Below are positions 1-9,800 of a stretch of DNA of 64,000 bases, piece after piece. Below the pieces are notes generated by a model. That model worked only from the letters and a program-made list of their open reading frames with translations, was not told where the DNA came from and ran no database searches. Numbering within the stretch: the stretch's first letter is position 1; each line of letters begins with the position of its first letter. The position numbers were made by a program, and so were the translations under genes. The stretch comes from CALKJU01 sp046349355. GTDB lineage: Bacteria > Pseudomonadota > Alphaproteobacteria > Geminicoccales > Geminicoccaceae. The stretch is from assembly GCA_046349355.1 (NCBI GenBank), contig JAXMCM010000014.1, forward strand, positions 124,001-188,000. The letters run 5' to 3'.

Positions 1-465
1 CTCTGGCACCACTTCTGCCACTTCGTCGACCTGGCGATGGTGCTGTTCGACGGCGCCCCGGTCCGCCGCGTGCAGAGCTTCATGCCCGACGTGCACCCGC
101 TGACCGGCATCCCCATGGAATGCGTCGTGCTGATCGAGACCGAGCGCGACCAGTCGGCGATGATCCACGGCTCCTACCATGCAGCCTACCGCTTCTACGA
201 CAAGCTGATCGTCACCGACCGCGACACCTATTTCTTCGACATCCTCGCCGGCACGCTGAAGACCTCGTCGGGCACCGTCGCGATCGAGAACGAGCAGGCC
301 AACTGCGCCCGGGTGATCGACGACTTCGTCCGGGCGGTGCGCGACGGGACGCCGCCGGCCGCACCGGCGGACTCGGTGCTGCCGGCGATGCGCGTGCTGC
401 AGGCCGTGCAGGACCAGTGGGACGCGGTGCACGGCGCCCGATCGCTGCCCGGCCGCGCCCTGTGA
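1..465 (+). CDS. Gfo/Idh/MocA family oxidoreductase, C-terminal part (5' end outside window)
   Basis: The reading frame is open from the first base, so this is the last ~154 residues of a longer protein. Just inside the window is HHFCHFVDLAMVLF, which resembles the 'H..D' helix after the active-site lysine region of NAD(P)-dependent sugar/inositol dehydrogenases. It is followed by the beta-sheet substrate domain and a final helix (ARVIDDFVRAVRDGTPP) typical of this family's C-terminus. The Rossmann domain lies upstream and is not visible, so substrate and cofactor cannot be given. The TGA stop overlaps the GTG start of the following ATPase gene, suggesting co-transcription. Family assignment rests on motif pattern only. 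Confidence 0.7.
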   Translation, partial: LWHHFCHFVDLAMVLFDGAPVRRVQSFMPDVHPLTGIPMECVVLIETERDQSAMIHGSYHAAYRFYDKLIVTDRDTYFFDILAGTLKTSSGTVAIENEQANCARVIDDFVRAVRDGTPPAAPADSVLPAMRVLQAVQDQWDAVHGARSLPGRAL

Positions 466-1310
466 GCCGCTTCGAGGGCAGTGACCGCTACGTCGCCACC
501 GACGACCTGCGGCTGGCCGTCAACGCCGCCGTGGCGCTGCAGCGGCCGCTGCTGGTCAAGGGCGAGCCCGGCACCGGCAAGACCATGCTGGCCGAGGAGG
601 TGGCGGCGGCGCTGGGGCTGCCGCTGCACCGCTGGCACGTCAAGTCGACGACCAAGGCGCAGCACGGCCTCTACGAGTACGACGCGGTCTCGCGGCTGCG
701 CGATTCGCAGCTGGGCGATCCGAAGGTCGCCGACATCCGCAACTACATCCGCAAGGGCGTGCTGTGGCAGGCGTTCGACAGCGCGACCCGGGCGGTGGTG
801 CTGATCGACGAGATCGACAAGGCCGACATCGAGTTCCCGAACGACCTGCTGCTCGAGCTCGACCGGATGGAGTTCTTCGTCCACGAGACCGGCGAGCGCG
901 TGGCGGCCCGGCAGCGGCCGGTGGTGGTGATCACCAGCAACAACGAGAAGGAGCTGCCCGACGCGTTCCTGCGCCGCTGCTTCTTCCACTACATCCGCTT
1001 CCCCGACCGCGAGACGATGCAGCGCATCGTCGACGTGCACTACCCGGGCGTGCGCGGCGAGCTGGTGCGCGAGGCGCTGGAGGTGTTCTTCGGGCTGCGC
1101 GACATGCCGGGGCTGAAGAAGAAGCCGAGCACCTCGGAGCTGCTCGACTGGCTGAAGCTGCTGCTGGCCGAGGACATCGGCCCCGACGTGCTGCGCGAGA
1201 CCTCGGTGCGCAAGTCGCTGCCGCCGCTGTTCGGGGCGCTCCTGAAGAACGAGCAGGACACGATGCTGTTCGAGCGCCTCGCCTTCATGGCGCGGCGGCA
1301 GGATCGCTGA
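462..1310 (+). CDS. MoxR-type AAA+ ATPase (CoxD-like)
   Basis: The 282-aa AAA+ ATPase has Walker A GEPGTGKT at residues 34–41, Walker B VVLIDEIDKAD near 112 and a sensor-1 region VVVITSNNEKELPDAFLRRC. The opening (RFEGSDRYVATDDLRLAVN) and KSTTKAQHGLYEYDAVSRL are characteristic of the MoxR subgroup that works as a chaperone with a CoxE-like VWA protein, usually encoded next door. Here no VWA gene follows; a matching one lies at 45065–46237. I chose the GTG at 462 because it gives the family N-terminus and a 4-base GTGA overlap with the upstream stop. The 3' end overlaps the convergent esterase gene by 26 bp. Confidence 0.9.
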   Translation: MSRFEGSDRYVATDDLRLAVNAAVALQRPLLVKGEPGTGKTMLAEEVAAALGLPLHRWHVKSTTKAQHGLYEYDAVSRLRDSQLGDPKVADIRNYIRKGVLWQAFDSATRAVVLIDEIDKADIEFPNDLLLELDRMEFFVHETGERVAARQRPVVVITSNNEKELPDAFLRRCFFHYIRFPDRETMQRIVDVHYPGVRGELVREALEVFFGLRDMPGLKKKPSTSELLDWLKLLLAEDIGPDVLRETSVRKSLPPLFGALLKNEQDTMLFERLAFMARRQDR

Positions 1311-2049
1311 CCGCGGCCATGTCGCCACCGCCGACCAGCGCGTCGGCGACGCGCTCGGCCAGGCAGAGGTAGCCGGTGTCGGTCATGTGCAGGTGGTCGC
1401 CGCCGATGAGAGCGGCAGCGGGCACGGCGCCGCTGTCGATCCAGTAGCGCATCAGCGCCCCGCGCGGCAGCAGCCCGGCGCCGCTGTCCCGGGCGGCCTC
1501 GTGGACTTCGGCCGCCATGGCGGCGAGCTCGGGCGGCGCCGGATCGAGCGGCTGGGGATCCATCAGCACCACCCGCGCGCCGGCCGCGCGCATCCGGGCG
1601 ACGCCGTCGACGATGCCGGCTCGCACGTCCGCCGGCGGCAGGCCGCGCAGCGCGTCGTTGGTGCCGACCTGCCAGATGACCAGGTCGGGCTGGAGGGCCA
1701 GTACGTCGCCGCCGAGGCGGGCCAGGTTGTCGGCCACGGTCTCGCCGCCGATCCCCTTGTTGACGACGACGATGCGGCGTCCGGGCAGGCGCGCGGCGAG
1801 CAGGCGCTCGAGCTGCGCCGGATAGGTGAAGCGCGGATCGCTGGCGCCGATGCCGGCGGTGCTCGACGAGCCGAGCGCCACGATCGTCCACGGCCGGCCG
1901 GCGTCGGGGCCGATGCGCAGCGCATCCGGCAGCGGCGACCACACGGCGCGCGGCGCCATGCAGGCGATGTCGGCGGTCGCCGCCTGTGCCGCGACGGGGC
2001 TCAGCACGCCGGCCAGGAGCAGCAGGAGACGGCAGGAACCCTTGACCAT
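1285..2049 (-). CDS. Secreted SGNH/GDSL-family esterase or lipase
   Basis: The 254-aa protein begins with a hydrophobic signal peptide (MVKGSCRLLLLLAGVLSPVAA, cleavage near AQA). The SGNH blocks follow: nucleophile block ALGSSSTAG (about 58–66, GSS in place of the classic GDS), block II NKGIGGETVADN, block III WQVGTNDA (G-x-N-D) and block V DHLHMTD with the catalytic Asp and His. These hydrolases act on acyl or acetyl esters; the substrate cannot be read from sequence. The longer upstream reading (to 2259) was rejected because the signal peptide starts at 2049. It is divergent from the OpgC gene, with about 110 bp between the starts, and convergent with the MoxR gene. Confidence 0.85.
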   Translation of the reverse strand: MVKGSCRLLLLLAGVLSPVAAQAATADIACMAPRAVWSPLPDALRIGPDAGRPWTIVALGSSSTAGIGASDPRFTYPAQLERLLAARLPGRRIVVVNKGIGGETVADNLARLGGDVLALQPDLVIWQVGTNDALRGLPPADVRAGIVDGVARMRAAGARVVLMDPQPLDPAPPELAAMAAEVHEAARDSGAGLLPRGALMRYWIDSGAVPAAALIGGDHLHMTDTGYLCLAERVADALVGGGDMAAVSDPAAAP

Positions 2050-2160
2050 GACCGATGTTCTAGCAAGCGCGCGGAGCACAGCGCACGCCCTGCCTGCATC
2101 CGCATCGGTGCCGGACGGGTCGTCCGTTGCCTCGGCGACCCTACCGAGGAGAGCCCGCCG
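2050..2160. promoter_or_regulatory. Divergent promoter region, SGNH esterase / OpgC
   Basis: This 111-bp gap separates the starts of two divergent genes and must carry at least one promoter for each. A GAGGAGAG Shine-Dalgarno sequence at 2146–2153 sets the GTG start of the OpgC gene at 2161. I see no clear inverted repeat or alphaproteobacterial −35/−10 pair, so the promoters are placed by position only. Confidence 0.35.
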
Positions 2161-3384
2161 GTGCCGCCCCCCGCCGCAGTCAGCCCCCGCAAGCTCGGAC
2201 GCCTCGAGGCCATCGACGGCATGCGGGGCCTGTCCCTCGCGATGATGGTGCTGGGCCATATCGGCCTCAGCGGCGGCATGCTCCTGTCACGCCTGCACCT
2301 CGGCGAGCTCGGCTTCGTGCAGAGCGCGCAAGGGTTCTTCTTCGTCTCGGGGCTGCTGGTGGGCCTGATCCACATCCGCCCCTACGCCGAGGGCAACGGC
2401 CAGCTGGCGCGCGGCCGCCTGCTGCGCCGGGCGCTGACGCTCTATGCCTGGAACCTCGGCCTGCTGATCGCCGTGCTGCTGCTGGCGAAGCTCGTGCCGC
2501 TGTCCTGGGCGGTCTACCAGTGGTGGCTCGAGGACCTGGCCGAGCCCGAGAAGCCCAGCGCCGTGCTCGCGGCGCTGATGCTCTATCAGCCCGTCTACCT
2601 CGACATCCTGCCGCAATACGTCCTGTTCCTGCTGGCCTCGCCGCTGGTGCTGGCGTGGGTGGCGGACGGGCGCTGGGCGCTGGCCCTGACGCTGTCAGGG
2701 GCCTGCTGGCTGCTGGTCCAGCTCGGTGCGCACCAGCTGGTGCAGGCACCCGTGGTCGACGCCCTGCGCACGATCGACCCGGAGTACATGCCCAAGGGCG
2801 CCTTCAACCCGCTGGCCTGGCAGATCGTGTTCGTCACCGGCCTCGTCGCCGGGGCGATGGTCCGGCTCGGGCAGCTCGACCCGGCGCGGCTGTTCCGTCC
2901 GGAGCGGACCGAGCTCGTCGTCCTGTCGCTCGTCCTGCTCGCCGCCTTCGCCGGCTGGCGGCTGCTGTTCAACGCGGGCCTGATGCCGGACGAGCTGGTC
3001 GAGCGCCTCAAGGTGCTCGAGCACCGGCGCGAGTTCGGCGTGGTCTGCCTGCTCAACTTCGCTGCCTTCGGCTGGCTCGTGGCGTGGAGCCTGGTGGCCG
3101 GGCCGCGGTCGCCGCATGCCGCGGCCCGCCAGTTCGCCGCGTTCCTGCACTGGCTGTTCGCGCGGCCGTTCTTCGTCCTGCTCGGCCGCCACGCGCTGCC
3201 GGTGTTCGCGTTCCACGTCGTGCTGGTCTACGCGATCCGACCCTTCGACTGGTGGTACGGGCCCTTCCCGGAGCCGATGGCCAGCCTGATCGGGCTCGCC
3301 GTGGTGGTCAGCCTCGCCCTGCCGGCGGTGCTGGCCGAGCAGCGCTCGGCCGCGACCCCGTCGCCACGGCCCGGCCGGGCCTAG
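2161..3384 (+). CDS. opgC: OpgC-family membrane protein (glucan succinylation type)
   Basis: The 407-aa multi-pass inner-membrane protein has about ten hydrophobic segments. Its N-terminal signature (RLEAIDGMRGLSLAMMVLGH) and the later ALPVFAFHVVLVYAI resemble the OpgC/acyltransferase-3 fold, with conserved residues in the first helix. OpgC transfers succinyl groups to osmoregulated periplasmic glucans. GTG at 2161 is the start because GAGGAGAG lies 7 nt upstream and the family motif begins about 15 residues in. The 3' end overlaps the stop of the convergent SDR gene by 4 bp. No opgG/opgH glucan synthase genes are in the window, so the acceptor is inferred from the family alone. Confidence 0.75.
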   Translation: MPPPAAVSPRKLGRLEAIDGMRGLSLAMMVLGHIGLSGGMLLSRLHLGELGFVQSAQGFFFVSGLLVGLIHIRPYAEGNGQLARGRLLRRALTLYAWNLGLLIAVLLLAKLVPLSWAVYQWWLEDLAEPEKPSAVLAALMLYQPVYLDILPQYVLFLLASPLVLAWVADGRWALALTLSGACWLLVQLGAHQLVQAPVVDALRTIDPEYMPKGAFNPLAWQIVFVTGLVAGAMVRLGQLDPARLFRPERTELVVLSLVLLAAFAGWRLLFNAGLMPDELVERLKVLEHRREFGVVCLLNFAAFGWLVAWSLVAGPRSPHAAARQFAAFLHWLFARPFFVLLGRHALPVFAFHVVLVYAIRPFDWWYGPFPEPMASLIGLAVVVSLALPAVLAEQRSAATPSPRPGRA

Positions 3385-4178
3385 GGTGCGCCGGCGGTCA
3401 GCTCGCGGATCATCGGCAGCATGCCGGCGGTGAGGCCGCCGTCGGCGATCAGGTTGGAGCCGTTGACGAAGGCGGCATCGTCGGAAGCGAGGAAGGCGAC
3501 GCAGTTGGCGATGTCGTCCGGCCGCCCGATCCGGCCGACGGCGTACCACTTGGCCAGCGTCTCGAAGACGTTCGGATCGCGCCGCATCCGGTCCTGCCAG
3601 CTCGGGTGATCGGTCTTGATGGTGCCCGGGCTGACCGCGTTGCAGCGCACGCCCTTCGGGCCGTACTCGATGGCGATCGACTGGGTCAGGCTGATCATGC
3701 CGGCCTTGGCCGCGCTGTAGGCCGGGTTACCGAACACCATCAGGCCGTTGACCGAGGCGATGTTGACGATGGCACCCTTGCCGCGGGCGACCATGCCCGG
3801 CAGGGCGGCCTTGGCCATCAGCCAGGCGGCGCGCAGGGTGACCGCCATCTCGGCGTCCCATTCGTGCGGCTCGGTGGCGTCGAGCGTCGCCTTGGTGGTG
3901 TGGGCCGCATTGTTGACGAGGACGTCGAGCGGGCCGAGCGCCGCCTCGGCGGCGGCCACGAACCTCGGCCCGGCGTCGGGATCGACGATGTCGCCGGTCA
4001 GGGCGACGCCGTTGCGGCCCATCGCCTTGATCTCGGCGACGATGGCCTCGGCCGGCTCGGCGTCGCGGTCGATCACCGCCACCGAGGCCCCTTCCCGCGC
4101 CAGGCGCAGCACCGTGGCGCGGCCGATGCCGCGGCCACCGCCGGTGATGAGGACGTTACGGTCGGCGAAGCGGTTCAT
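3381..4178 (-). CDS. SDR-family NAD(P)-dependent oxidoreductase
   Basis: The 265-aa classical short-chain dehydrogenase has the cofactor motif TGGGRGIG at 13–20, NNAA near 90, catalytic Ser in NIASVNG and Tyr/Lys in YSAAK near 160. The acidic residue after the second beta strand (VAVIDRD) favours NAD(H). The C-terminus (FVNGSNLIADGGLTAG) is typical of FabG/glucose-dehydrogenase-like SDRs. Its ATG overlaps the stop of the upstream gene by 4 bases (ATGA), so the two are probably translated together and act on related substrates, perhaps a sugar or polyol. The exact substrate cannot be read. Confidence 0.9.
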   Translation of the reverse strand: MNRFADRNVLITGGGRGIGRATVLRLAREGASVAVIDRDAEPAEAIVAEIKAMGRNGVALTGDIVDPDAGPRFVAAAEAALGPLDVLVNNAAHTTKATLDATEPHEWDAEMAVTLRAAWLMAKAALPGMVARGKGAIVNIASVNGLMVFGNPAYSAAKAGMISLTQSIAIEYGPKGVRCNAVSPGTIKTDHPSWQDRMRRDPNVFETLAKWYAVGRIGRPDDIANCVAFLASDDAAFVNGSNLIADGGLTAGMLPMIRELTAGAP

Positions 4179-5374
4179 AGGCTGTCCCAGGCGGTGAAGG
4201 CGGCGCGGACGTGGTCGAAGCCCGGCGCGCGCCAGTGTCCGTAGTTGTAGAAGGCGAGCCCGGCGACGCCGGCGGCACGCAGCGCCCTGGCGGCGGCGAC
4301 GGCCTCCGTGCCGCCGCCGATGTCGGGATGGGCCGGGCGCATGATCGCATTGATCTTCGCCGCGGCACCGGCGCGGCGGCGGACGTCGAACACGTCGGCG
4401 GCGATGGCCGCGGCGGAAGGCTCGTAGGCGCAGAACTCGAGGGCGTCGGCGGCCTCGGCCAGCATGCCGAGGTCGCTGCCCTCGACCCAGCCACGCGCCG
4501 TCGGCCGCTGCACCGACGGGATCACCCGGACCTCGGTACCGCGCGGCACCGCGGCGCGGATCTCGGCGATCAGGTCGGCGACGCAGCGGCAGCGCCAGGT
4601 CAGGAACGCCGCCCAGGTGGGATCGCCGACCATGTCGGCCAGCAGCCAGTCGCGCGCCCGCTCCCCGTCGACGTGCAGGTCGCGCGACAGCCAGCCTTCG
4701 AGGGCGGCGGCCGTCTTCGCGCGCAGCGGCTCGGCATCGATCCCGGCGGCCCTGGCCGCCGCCAGCGTCGCCGGCGAGAAGTCCATGCCGAGGAGCAGGC
4801 CCAGCCACTCGTTCAGCGGCAGGAACTGGAACTCGTGGTGGTAGCCATGCTCCCACGGCAGCCAGCCCGGCGTCTCGAGGCTGATGCCCTCGAGCTCGTA
4901 GGCCTCGGTGACGTCGCGGCAGAGCGCCACGATGTAGGCGCGGACGTCGGGATGGGCCGGGTTCAGGCTGTAGATGAAGCCGTCGCCGAAGCAGTTGCGG
5001 GCGATCAGCTCCGGATGCAGCTGGCCCAGCGGCGTGTTGTGGCAGCAGACGATCCAGCCGGTCCGGCGCAGGTCGGGTGCGACCCGGGCCAGCTCGGCCA
5101 GCGGGTCGATCTCCTTGAGCAGCGCGTTCGGAAGCGGGGTGACCCGCCCGTAGCGCTCCGGACGGTGGCGGAAATAGATGGTCCCGTCCTCGGGGAAGTA
5201 GACCTTGCCGCTGCGGCCGTGCGGGCGGATGAACTTGCCGGCGTGGTAGGAGGTGGCCAGCGCCACCGTGTTGGCGTTGACGCTGCGGAAGCGGTCGGCG
5301 ACCGCGGCGAAGCCCTCGTCGATCAGGTCCCAGGCGTAGGTGTACATCGCCCGGTAGCTTGCCGGCTGCGCCAT
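4175..5374 (-). CDS. Uncharacterised protein, possible TIM-barrel glycosidase-like
   Basis: I do not recognise this 399-aa protein by name. It has no signal peptide or membrane segment. Regularly spaced strand-like stretches (TVALATSYHAGKF, GWIVCCHNTPLG, GISLETPGWLPWEHGYHHEF, EVRVIPSVQRP, ALEFCAYEP, AAAKINAIMRP, GLAFYNYGHWR) carry conserved-looking His, Glu, Trp and Tyr residues at their ends. That is the pattern of a (beta/alpha)8 barrel with a carbohydrate- or polyol-type active site. The first residue is the ATG at 5374, preceded by a G-run (GGGGGGAT). It overlaps the downstream SDR gene by 4 bp, so it may hydrolyse or rearrange a sugar derivative that the SDR oxidises. The function is inference only. 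Confidence 0.6.
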   Translation of the reverse strand: MAQPASYRAMYTYAWDLIDEGFAAVADRFRSVNANTVALATSYHAGKFIRPHGRSGKVYFPEDGTIYFRHRPERYGRVTPLPNALLKEIDPLAELARVAPDLRRTGWIVCCHNTPLGQLHPELIARNCFGDGFIYSLNPAHPDVRAYIVALCRDVTEAYELEGISLETPGWLPWEHGYHHEFQFLPLNEWLGLLLGMDFSPATLAAARAAGIDAEPLRAKTAAALEGWLSRDLHVDGERARDWLLADMVGDPTWAAFLTWRCRCVADLIAEIRAAVPRGTEVRVIPSVQRPTARGWVEGSDLGMLAEAADALEFCAYEPSAAAIAADVFDVRRRAGAAAKINAIMRPAHPDIGGGTEAVAAARALRAAGVAGLAFYNYGHWRAPGFDHVRAAFTAWDSL

Positions 5375-5478
5375 CGCCCATCCCCCCGCTTGCCGGCGGC
5401 GAACCGGCTCCCCGCCACGGTCTTAGGCGCGGCGGCTCCGGCGACGCAAGCGCGGGTACCGCATGGCGGGGATGGCGT

Positions 5479-6843
5479 TCAGGGGACGGCCGAGACCCGG
5501 CCGATGACCAGCAGCTGACGGCCCCACACGATCAGCTCATCCCGGCCGTTACCGTCCAGATCCGCCGTCAGCGAGCGCGACGACCACTGGGCACCTTCAG
5601 GCAGCGCCTGCTCTACGGCCGTGAGCGTCTGGAGGTCCCAGTACCACGCTCTGCTCAGGCGCTTCTCGCCGAATCCGTCGTAGACTTCGCCAAAAGCACT
5701 GATGCCTTCGAGCGCGCCGACACCGTCAAGGTTCGCTGTCCACTTGATATCGCTGCCGAGCGCGAAGGCGCCCAGCAGCTGCCCGCTCAACGGGTCGACC
5801 CGGTAAGCCCGCGGCCTGTCTCTCTCGCGAACGATCACGATCATCATGTCGGGATCGCTCGGATCGATCCTGCCGACAAATATCGACTGCGGATTTTCGA
5901 GCTCCGTCGTCGGAATTTCCCACAGCAGCTCGCAGGTGGAAGCCCGGTACATCCTGATCCCGGTCTCGCCGGCAGTAGCAAACTCGAGGCCAGGTTGCCG
6001 CACGTCGATGTCGGCGTAGGTCGCCGAGTCGATATGATCCCATGCCCAGTTGGGATACATGCATTTGGTATTGCCATAGCGATTGACGAGATATTTGCCG
6101 ACCGCCACCGCCTCGGCAACACCGTCCTTGTTCTCGTCCAAGGGTCGAAAGTGATGGCCGGCCTCACAAGTCGATTTTGACCAAAGCCAGTCAAGTCGAA
6201 GATTGAAGGCCGCAACGCGCGAAAGCGTATCCAGAAACCCATAGAGGCAACCATCGGCAGGCAAGCCGGGCCTGGCAATCATGATCACCCCGCCGCTGCC
6301 GCCCACCATACGCTGCGCCGAGATCCTGCATTCACCAGTATTGGGGTCCTGAAGATCGCGAGACCGAATAATGGCTCCCGTCCTGCTGTTGCGGATAACC
6401 AGCAGCCGTGTCTTGCGGCCTTTCTGGCTCGCGCAGCCAATGATCTCCTGGCTGCCATCGCCATCGATGTCCAGAATCGCCCATTTATCCCGGTGGGCAA
6501 GATCGCGGTTCGTCCGGCCGGTCGGATCATAGACTTCCCAGATCTTGCGCCAGCTGGTCAGATCAGTGTCGAACTTGAACAGCCGGATGAGGCGGTGGCC
6601 GCTGAACTGCAGCAGCTCGAGCTTGCCGTCGCCGTCGATGTCGATCGTGACGACGTCGGAGCCGACATTCTCGTCCCGGTTGCCGCCGGGTTCGATCATT
6701 GCCAGCGGGGTGGCCGTCAGCGGTGCAGCCGTGCCCGCACTCGCCGCCACGGCGAACCCCACCGACACAGCCAAGCCCAGCCAGAGCCGTCGCCAACAAG
6801 CCAACAGGCGATTCCTGTGCCCAGCGGCGCCAAGATTCCGCAT
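5479..6843 (-). CDS. Secreted FG-GAP/VCBS repeat protein
   Basis: The 454-aa exported protein has a signal peptide at about residues 10–40 (LWLGLAVSVGFAVAASAGTA). At least four calcium-binding FG-GAP-like loops are visible: DIDGDGKLE, DIDGDGSQE, DENKDGVAE and DLDGNGRDE. They are spaced as in a seven- or eight-bladed beta-propeller, and no enzymatic domain is visible. Its ATG lies only 3 bp past the stop of the giant RTX gene, with a G-rich ribosome site inside that gene's end, so the two are one operon and the products may act together outside the cytoplasm. Base use is less GC-rich than in the flanking genes. A polysaccharide-binding or lyase-like propeller is possible but not shown. Confidence 0.8.
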   Translation of the reverse strand: MRNLGAAGHRNRLLACWRRLWLGLAVSVGFAVAASAGTAAPLTATPLAMIEPGGNRDENVGSDVVTIDIDGDGKLELLQFSGHRLIRLFKFDTDLTSWRKIWEVYDPTGRTNRDLAHRDKWAILDIDGDGSQEIIGCASQKGRKTRLLVIRNSRTGAIIRSRDLQDPNTGECRISAQRMVGGSGGVIMIARPGLPADGCLYGFLDTLSRVAAFNLRLDWLWSKSTCEAGHHFRPLDENKDGVAEAVAVGKYLVNRYGNTKCMYPNWAWDHIDSATYADIDVRQPGLEFATAGETGIRMYRASTCELLWEIPTTELENPQSIFVGRIDPSDPDMMIVIVRERDRPRAYRVDPLSGQLLGAFALGSDIKWTANLDGVGALEGISAFGEVYDGFGEKRLSRAWYWDLQTLTAVEQALPEGAQWSSRSLTADLDGNGRDELIVWGRQLLVIGRVSAVP

Positions 6844-6846
6844 TGC

Positions 6847-9800
6847 CTACCCCCACACCGTGACGTCGTCGGGCTGGTAGTCGGCGCCGGAAAGATTGAT
6901 GTCGAACCGGCGCAGCGTTCCACCCTCCAGAGTCCACATCTCCCTGCCGTGGATGCCGTCGGTCGCAGAAAAGATCAGCCTGGCACCGTCGCCGTGCAGT
7001 TCGCCCGGGTCGCTGGAGATCGAGCCGGAGGCGACGTCAATCTTCGCCAGAGCGCTGTCCGCGTAGCGCCACAGCTCCGTCTCGCCGTTGACGGTCGCCG
7101 AGAAGTAAAGCGCCGAGCCGACGACCGTGAGCAGGCTGGGGCTGGAGCTCGCCGTTCCGGGGGCCACCTCAATCTTGGTGGTCACCGTGCCATCGCAGCG
7201 CCACAGCTCGACATCGGTACCGTCGCTCGCCGTGAAGAAGAGGCTGCCACCCATGGCCGAAAGCCAGTGTGGCTCCGCGCCCGTCAGTCCGGCACCAAGA
7301 GAAATGTTGCTGACCGTCGTACCGTCGTAGCGCCAGAGTTCCCGGTCGCTGCCGTCAAAACCGGAAAAGTAGATGGAATTGCCGACGGCAGTAAGCTCTT
7401 CCGGTGCACTGCTGCCGGAGCCGGAGAGGACATTGATCTTCGAGGCATTGACGCCGTCGACTTTCCACAGCTCGGTATCGGTTCCGTCCGAGGCCTGCAG
7501 GTAGAGAAGCGGTCCAACTGCCAGCAGCTCGGCGGGATCGCTGCTTGCACTGCCTGCGGCGATCCCGATCTTCGTCGCGGCCGAACCATCGTAACGCCAC
7601 AGTTCCCGGTCGATGCCATCGAATGCCCGGAAGTACAGGCTGTTGCCGACGGCGGTAAGCGAGGCGGGGTCGGTCGAGACACCCGGCGTGATGGCAACCT
7701 TCGCGAGACTTCCTTGGTGATACGTCCAGAGTCCGACGTCGGTGCCGTCAAAGGCCCTGAAGTAGAGATCGTTGCCGACAGCCGTCAGCTCGCTCGGCGT
7801 CGAACTGCCGGCGCCCGGGTGGACATCGATCTCGTCAAGCACCCCGTTGGCGAGCTTCCAGAGTTCTACGCCATTGCCGCCGCGTGCGCTGAAGAACAGA
7901 CTCGCGCCGACGCCCACCATTTCTGTCGGCTGAGAGCCAAGCGTACCGGTCCGCATTTCGATCTCGGCGACGGCGCCGTCCGCTAGACGCCAGAGTTCCC
8001 GCTCGACGCCGTCGAATGCCGAGAAATAGACACTGTCGCCGAGCGACGTGAAGCCGGCAGGGTCGGACGATGCGGCAAACGGGTTGATCTCATAGAGAAC
8101 GGCCTGGGTGCCGTCATACCGCCAAAGGCCATCGAGATTGCCATTGGTTGCGCGGAACAATAGCTGATCACCGAAGACCGTGAGTTCCGTCGGCGTGGAC
8201 CCGATCGGCCCTGGCGCGATCTCGATCCGCTGGAGGCTGCTTCCTTCCAGGCGCCAAAGCTCGCGGCCGTGATCGTCAGTAGCGGCGAAGAAGAGGGCAT
8301 TGCCGACGGCCAGCAACTCGCCGGGATTCGACCCAAGCGCCCCGGATCGCACGTCGATCATCTCGGCCGTCGTGCCGTCGACGCGCCACAGCTCGGTCTG
8401 GGTCCCGTTCGAGGCAGACAGGTAGAGCGTGCTGCCGACCGCCACGAGATCACGTGGCGTCGAGCCGAGCGATCCCGGCGCGATCTCGATCCTCGCCAGG
8501 CCGGACGATCCATAGCGCCAAAGCTCGAGATCCGTACCGTTCCAGGCACGGAAATACACGTTGTCGCCAACGGCAGTGATCTCCGCCGGCGAGCCCGAGG
8601 CGGCGCCCGGGGCAATCTCGATCTGGGTGGCGACACTGCCGTCATAGCGCCAGAGCTCGGTATCCGTGCCATCGAAGGCACGAAAGAAAAGCTCGTCGCC
8701 TGCACGGGCAAGCTCGGTTGGCGTCGAGCTTGCACTGCCGGATGCGATCTCCACCTTCTCGGCACTTGTACCGTCGTACCGCCAGAGTTCCGTATCCGTT
8801 CCATCAAAGGCGCGGAAGTAGAGTTGATCGCCGATGACGGTAAGCTCGACCGGTCGCGAGCTGGCCGCACCGGGAGCGATGACGATCTCGGTCGTCTGGG
8901 CGCCGTCCACGCGCCAGAGTTCCGTGCCGGTACTTGCTCCGCCATTCGCCTGAAAGTAAAGCGACGTACCCATCACCGTCAGCCAGCCCGGATTGGCGCT
9001 GACCGGTCCCGGGGCGATCTCGATCTCGGTCGCCGTCGTTCCGTCGTAGCGCCAGATCTCGCTGTCGGTGCCGTCGTTTGCCGAAAGATAGAGGAAGCTG
9101 CCGACAGCCGTCAGCTCGCCTGGATTGGCATTGCCGTTCGGATTGAGGACGACCCGGTGCACGCTATCCGCGTCGCCGACCCACAACTGAAAGCCGTGAA
9201 GGTCGTCGTAGCCGCGGAAGGCCAGCCGCTCGCCAGTCGCCGGCGGATTGTCCAGCACACTGATCGAGAAGTCCTGCTGCGACGACAGGTTGCCGGCCGA
9301 CGTACTCCGAACGGTGACGGTGTACTCGCCGGCGGCAAGGCTCGCCCCTGACGCCACGACGACCGTCCCGGTAAGGGGATCGATGGCGAACCGCCCGTCC
9401 GCGTCGTCGAGGAGGACGTACGACAAGGCGTCGCCGTCCGGGTCGAGCCCGCCTGCCCGTACGCCGACGGAAGTGCCGGCTGCTGCGTTGCTGAAAACCT
9501 CGTTCAGGTCGCGGTCGGCATCGAAGATGGGGCCGGGCGGTTCGTTCTCGTTCGTGACGCCGATCGTGAAATCGGCCTCGGAAGTCAGCCCGCCTGCATC
9601 CGTGGCCCGCACCCGGATGAGATGGCTGGCAGCCATTTCGAAGTCGAAGCTGGCACCCGCAGCGACCGTCACCACGCCCGTGTCGGCGTCGATCTGGAAC
9701 CGTCCTCCCGCGCTATTGACCAAGCTGTAGACGACCGAATCGGTGTCGGCGGCGAAAGCGGTGACACCGGCTGCGGCGCCGCCGGGAGCCGCCTCGCTGA

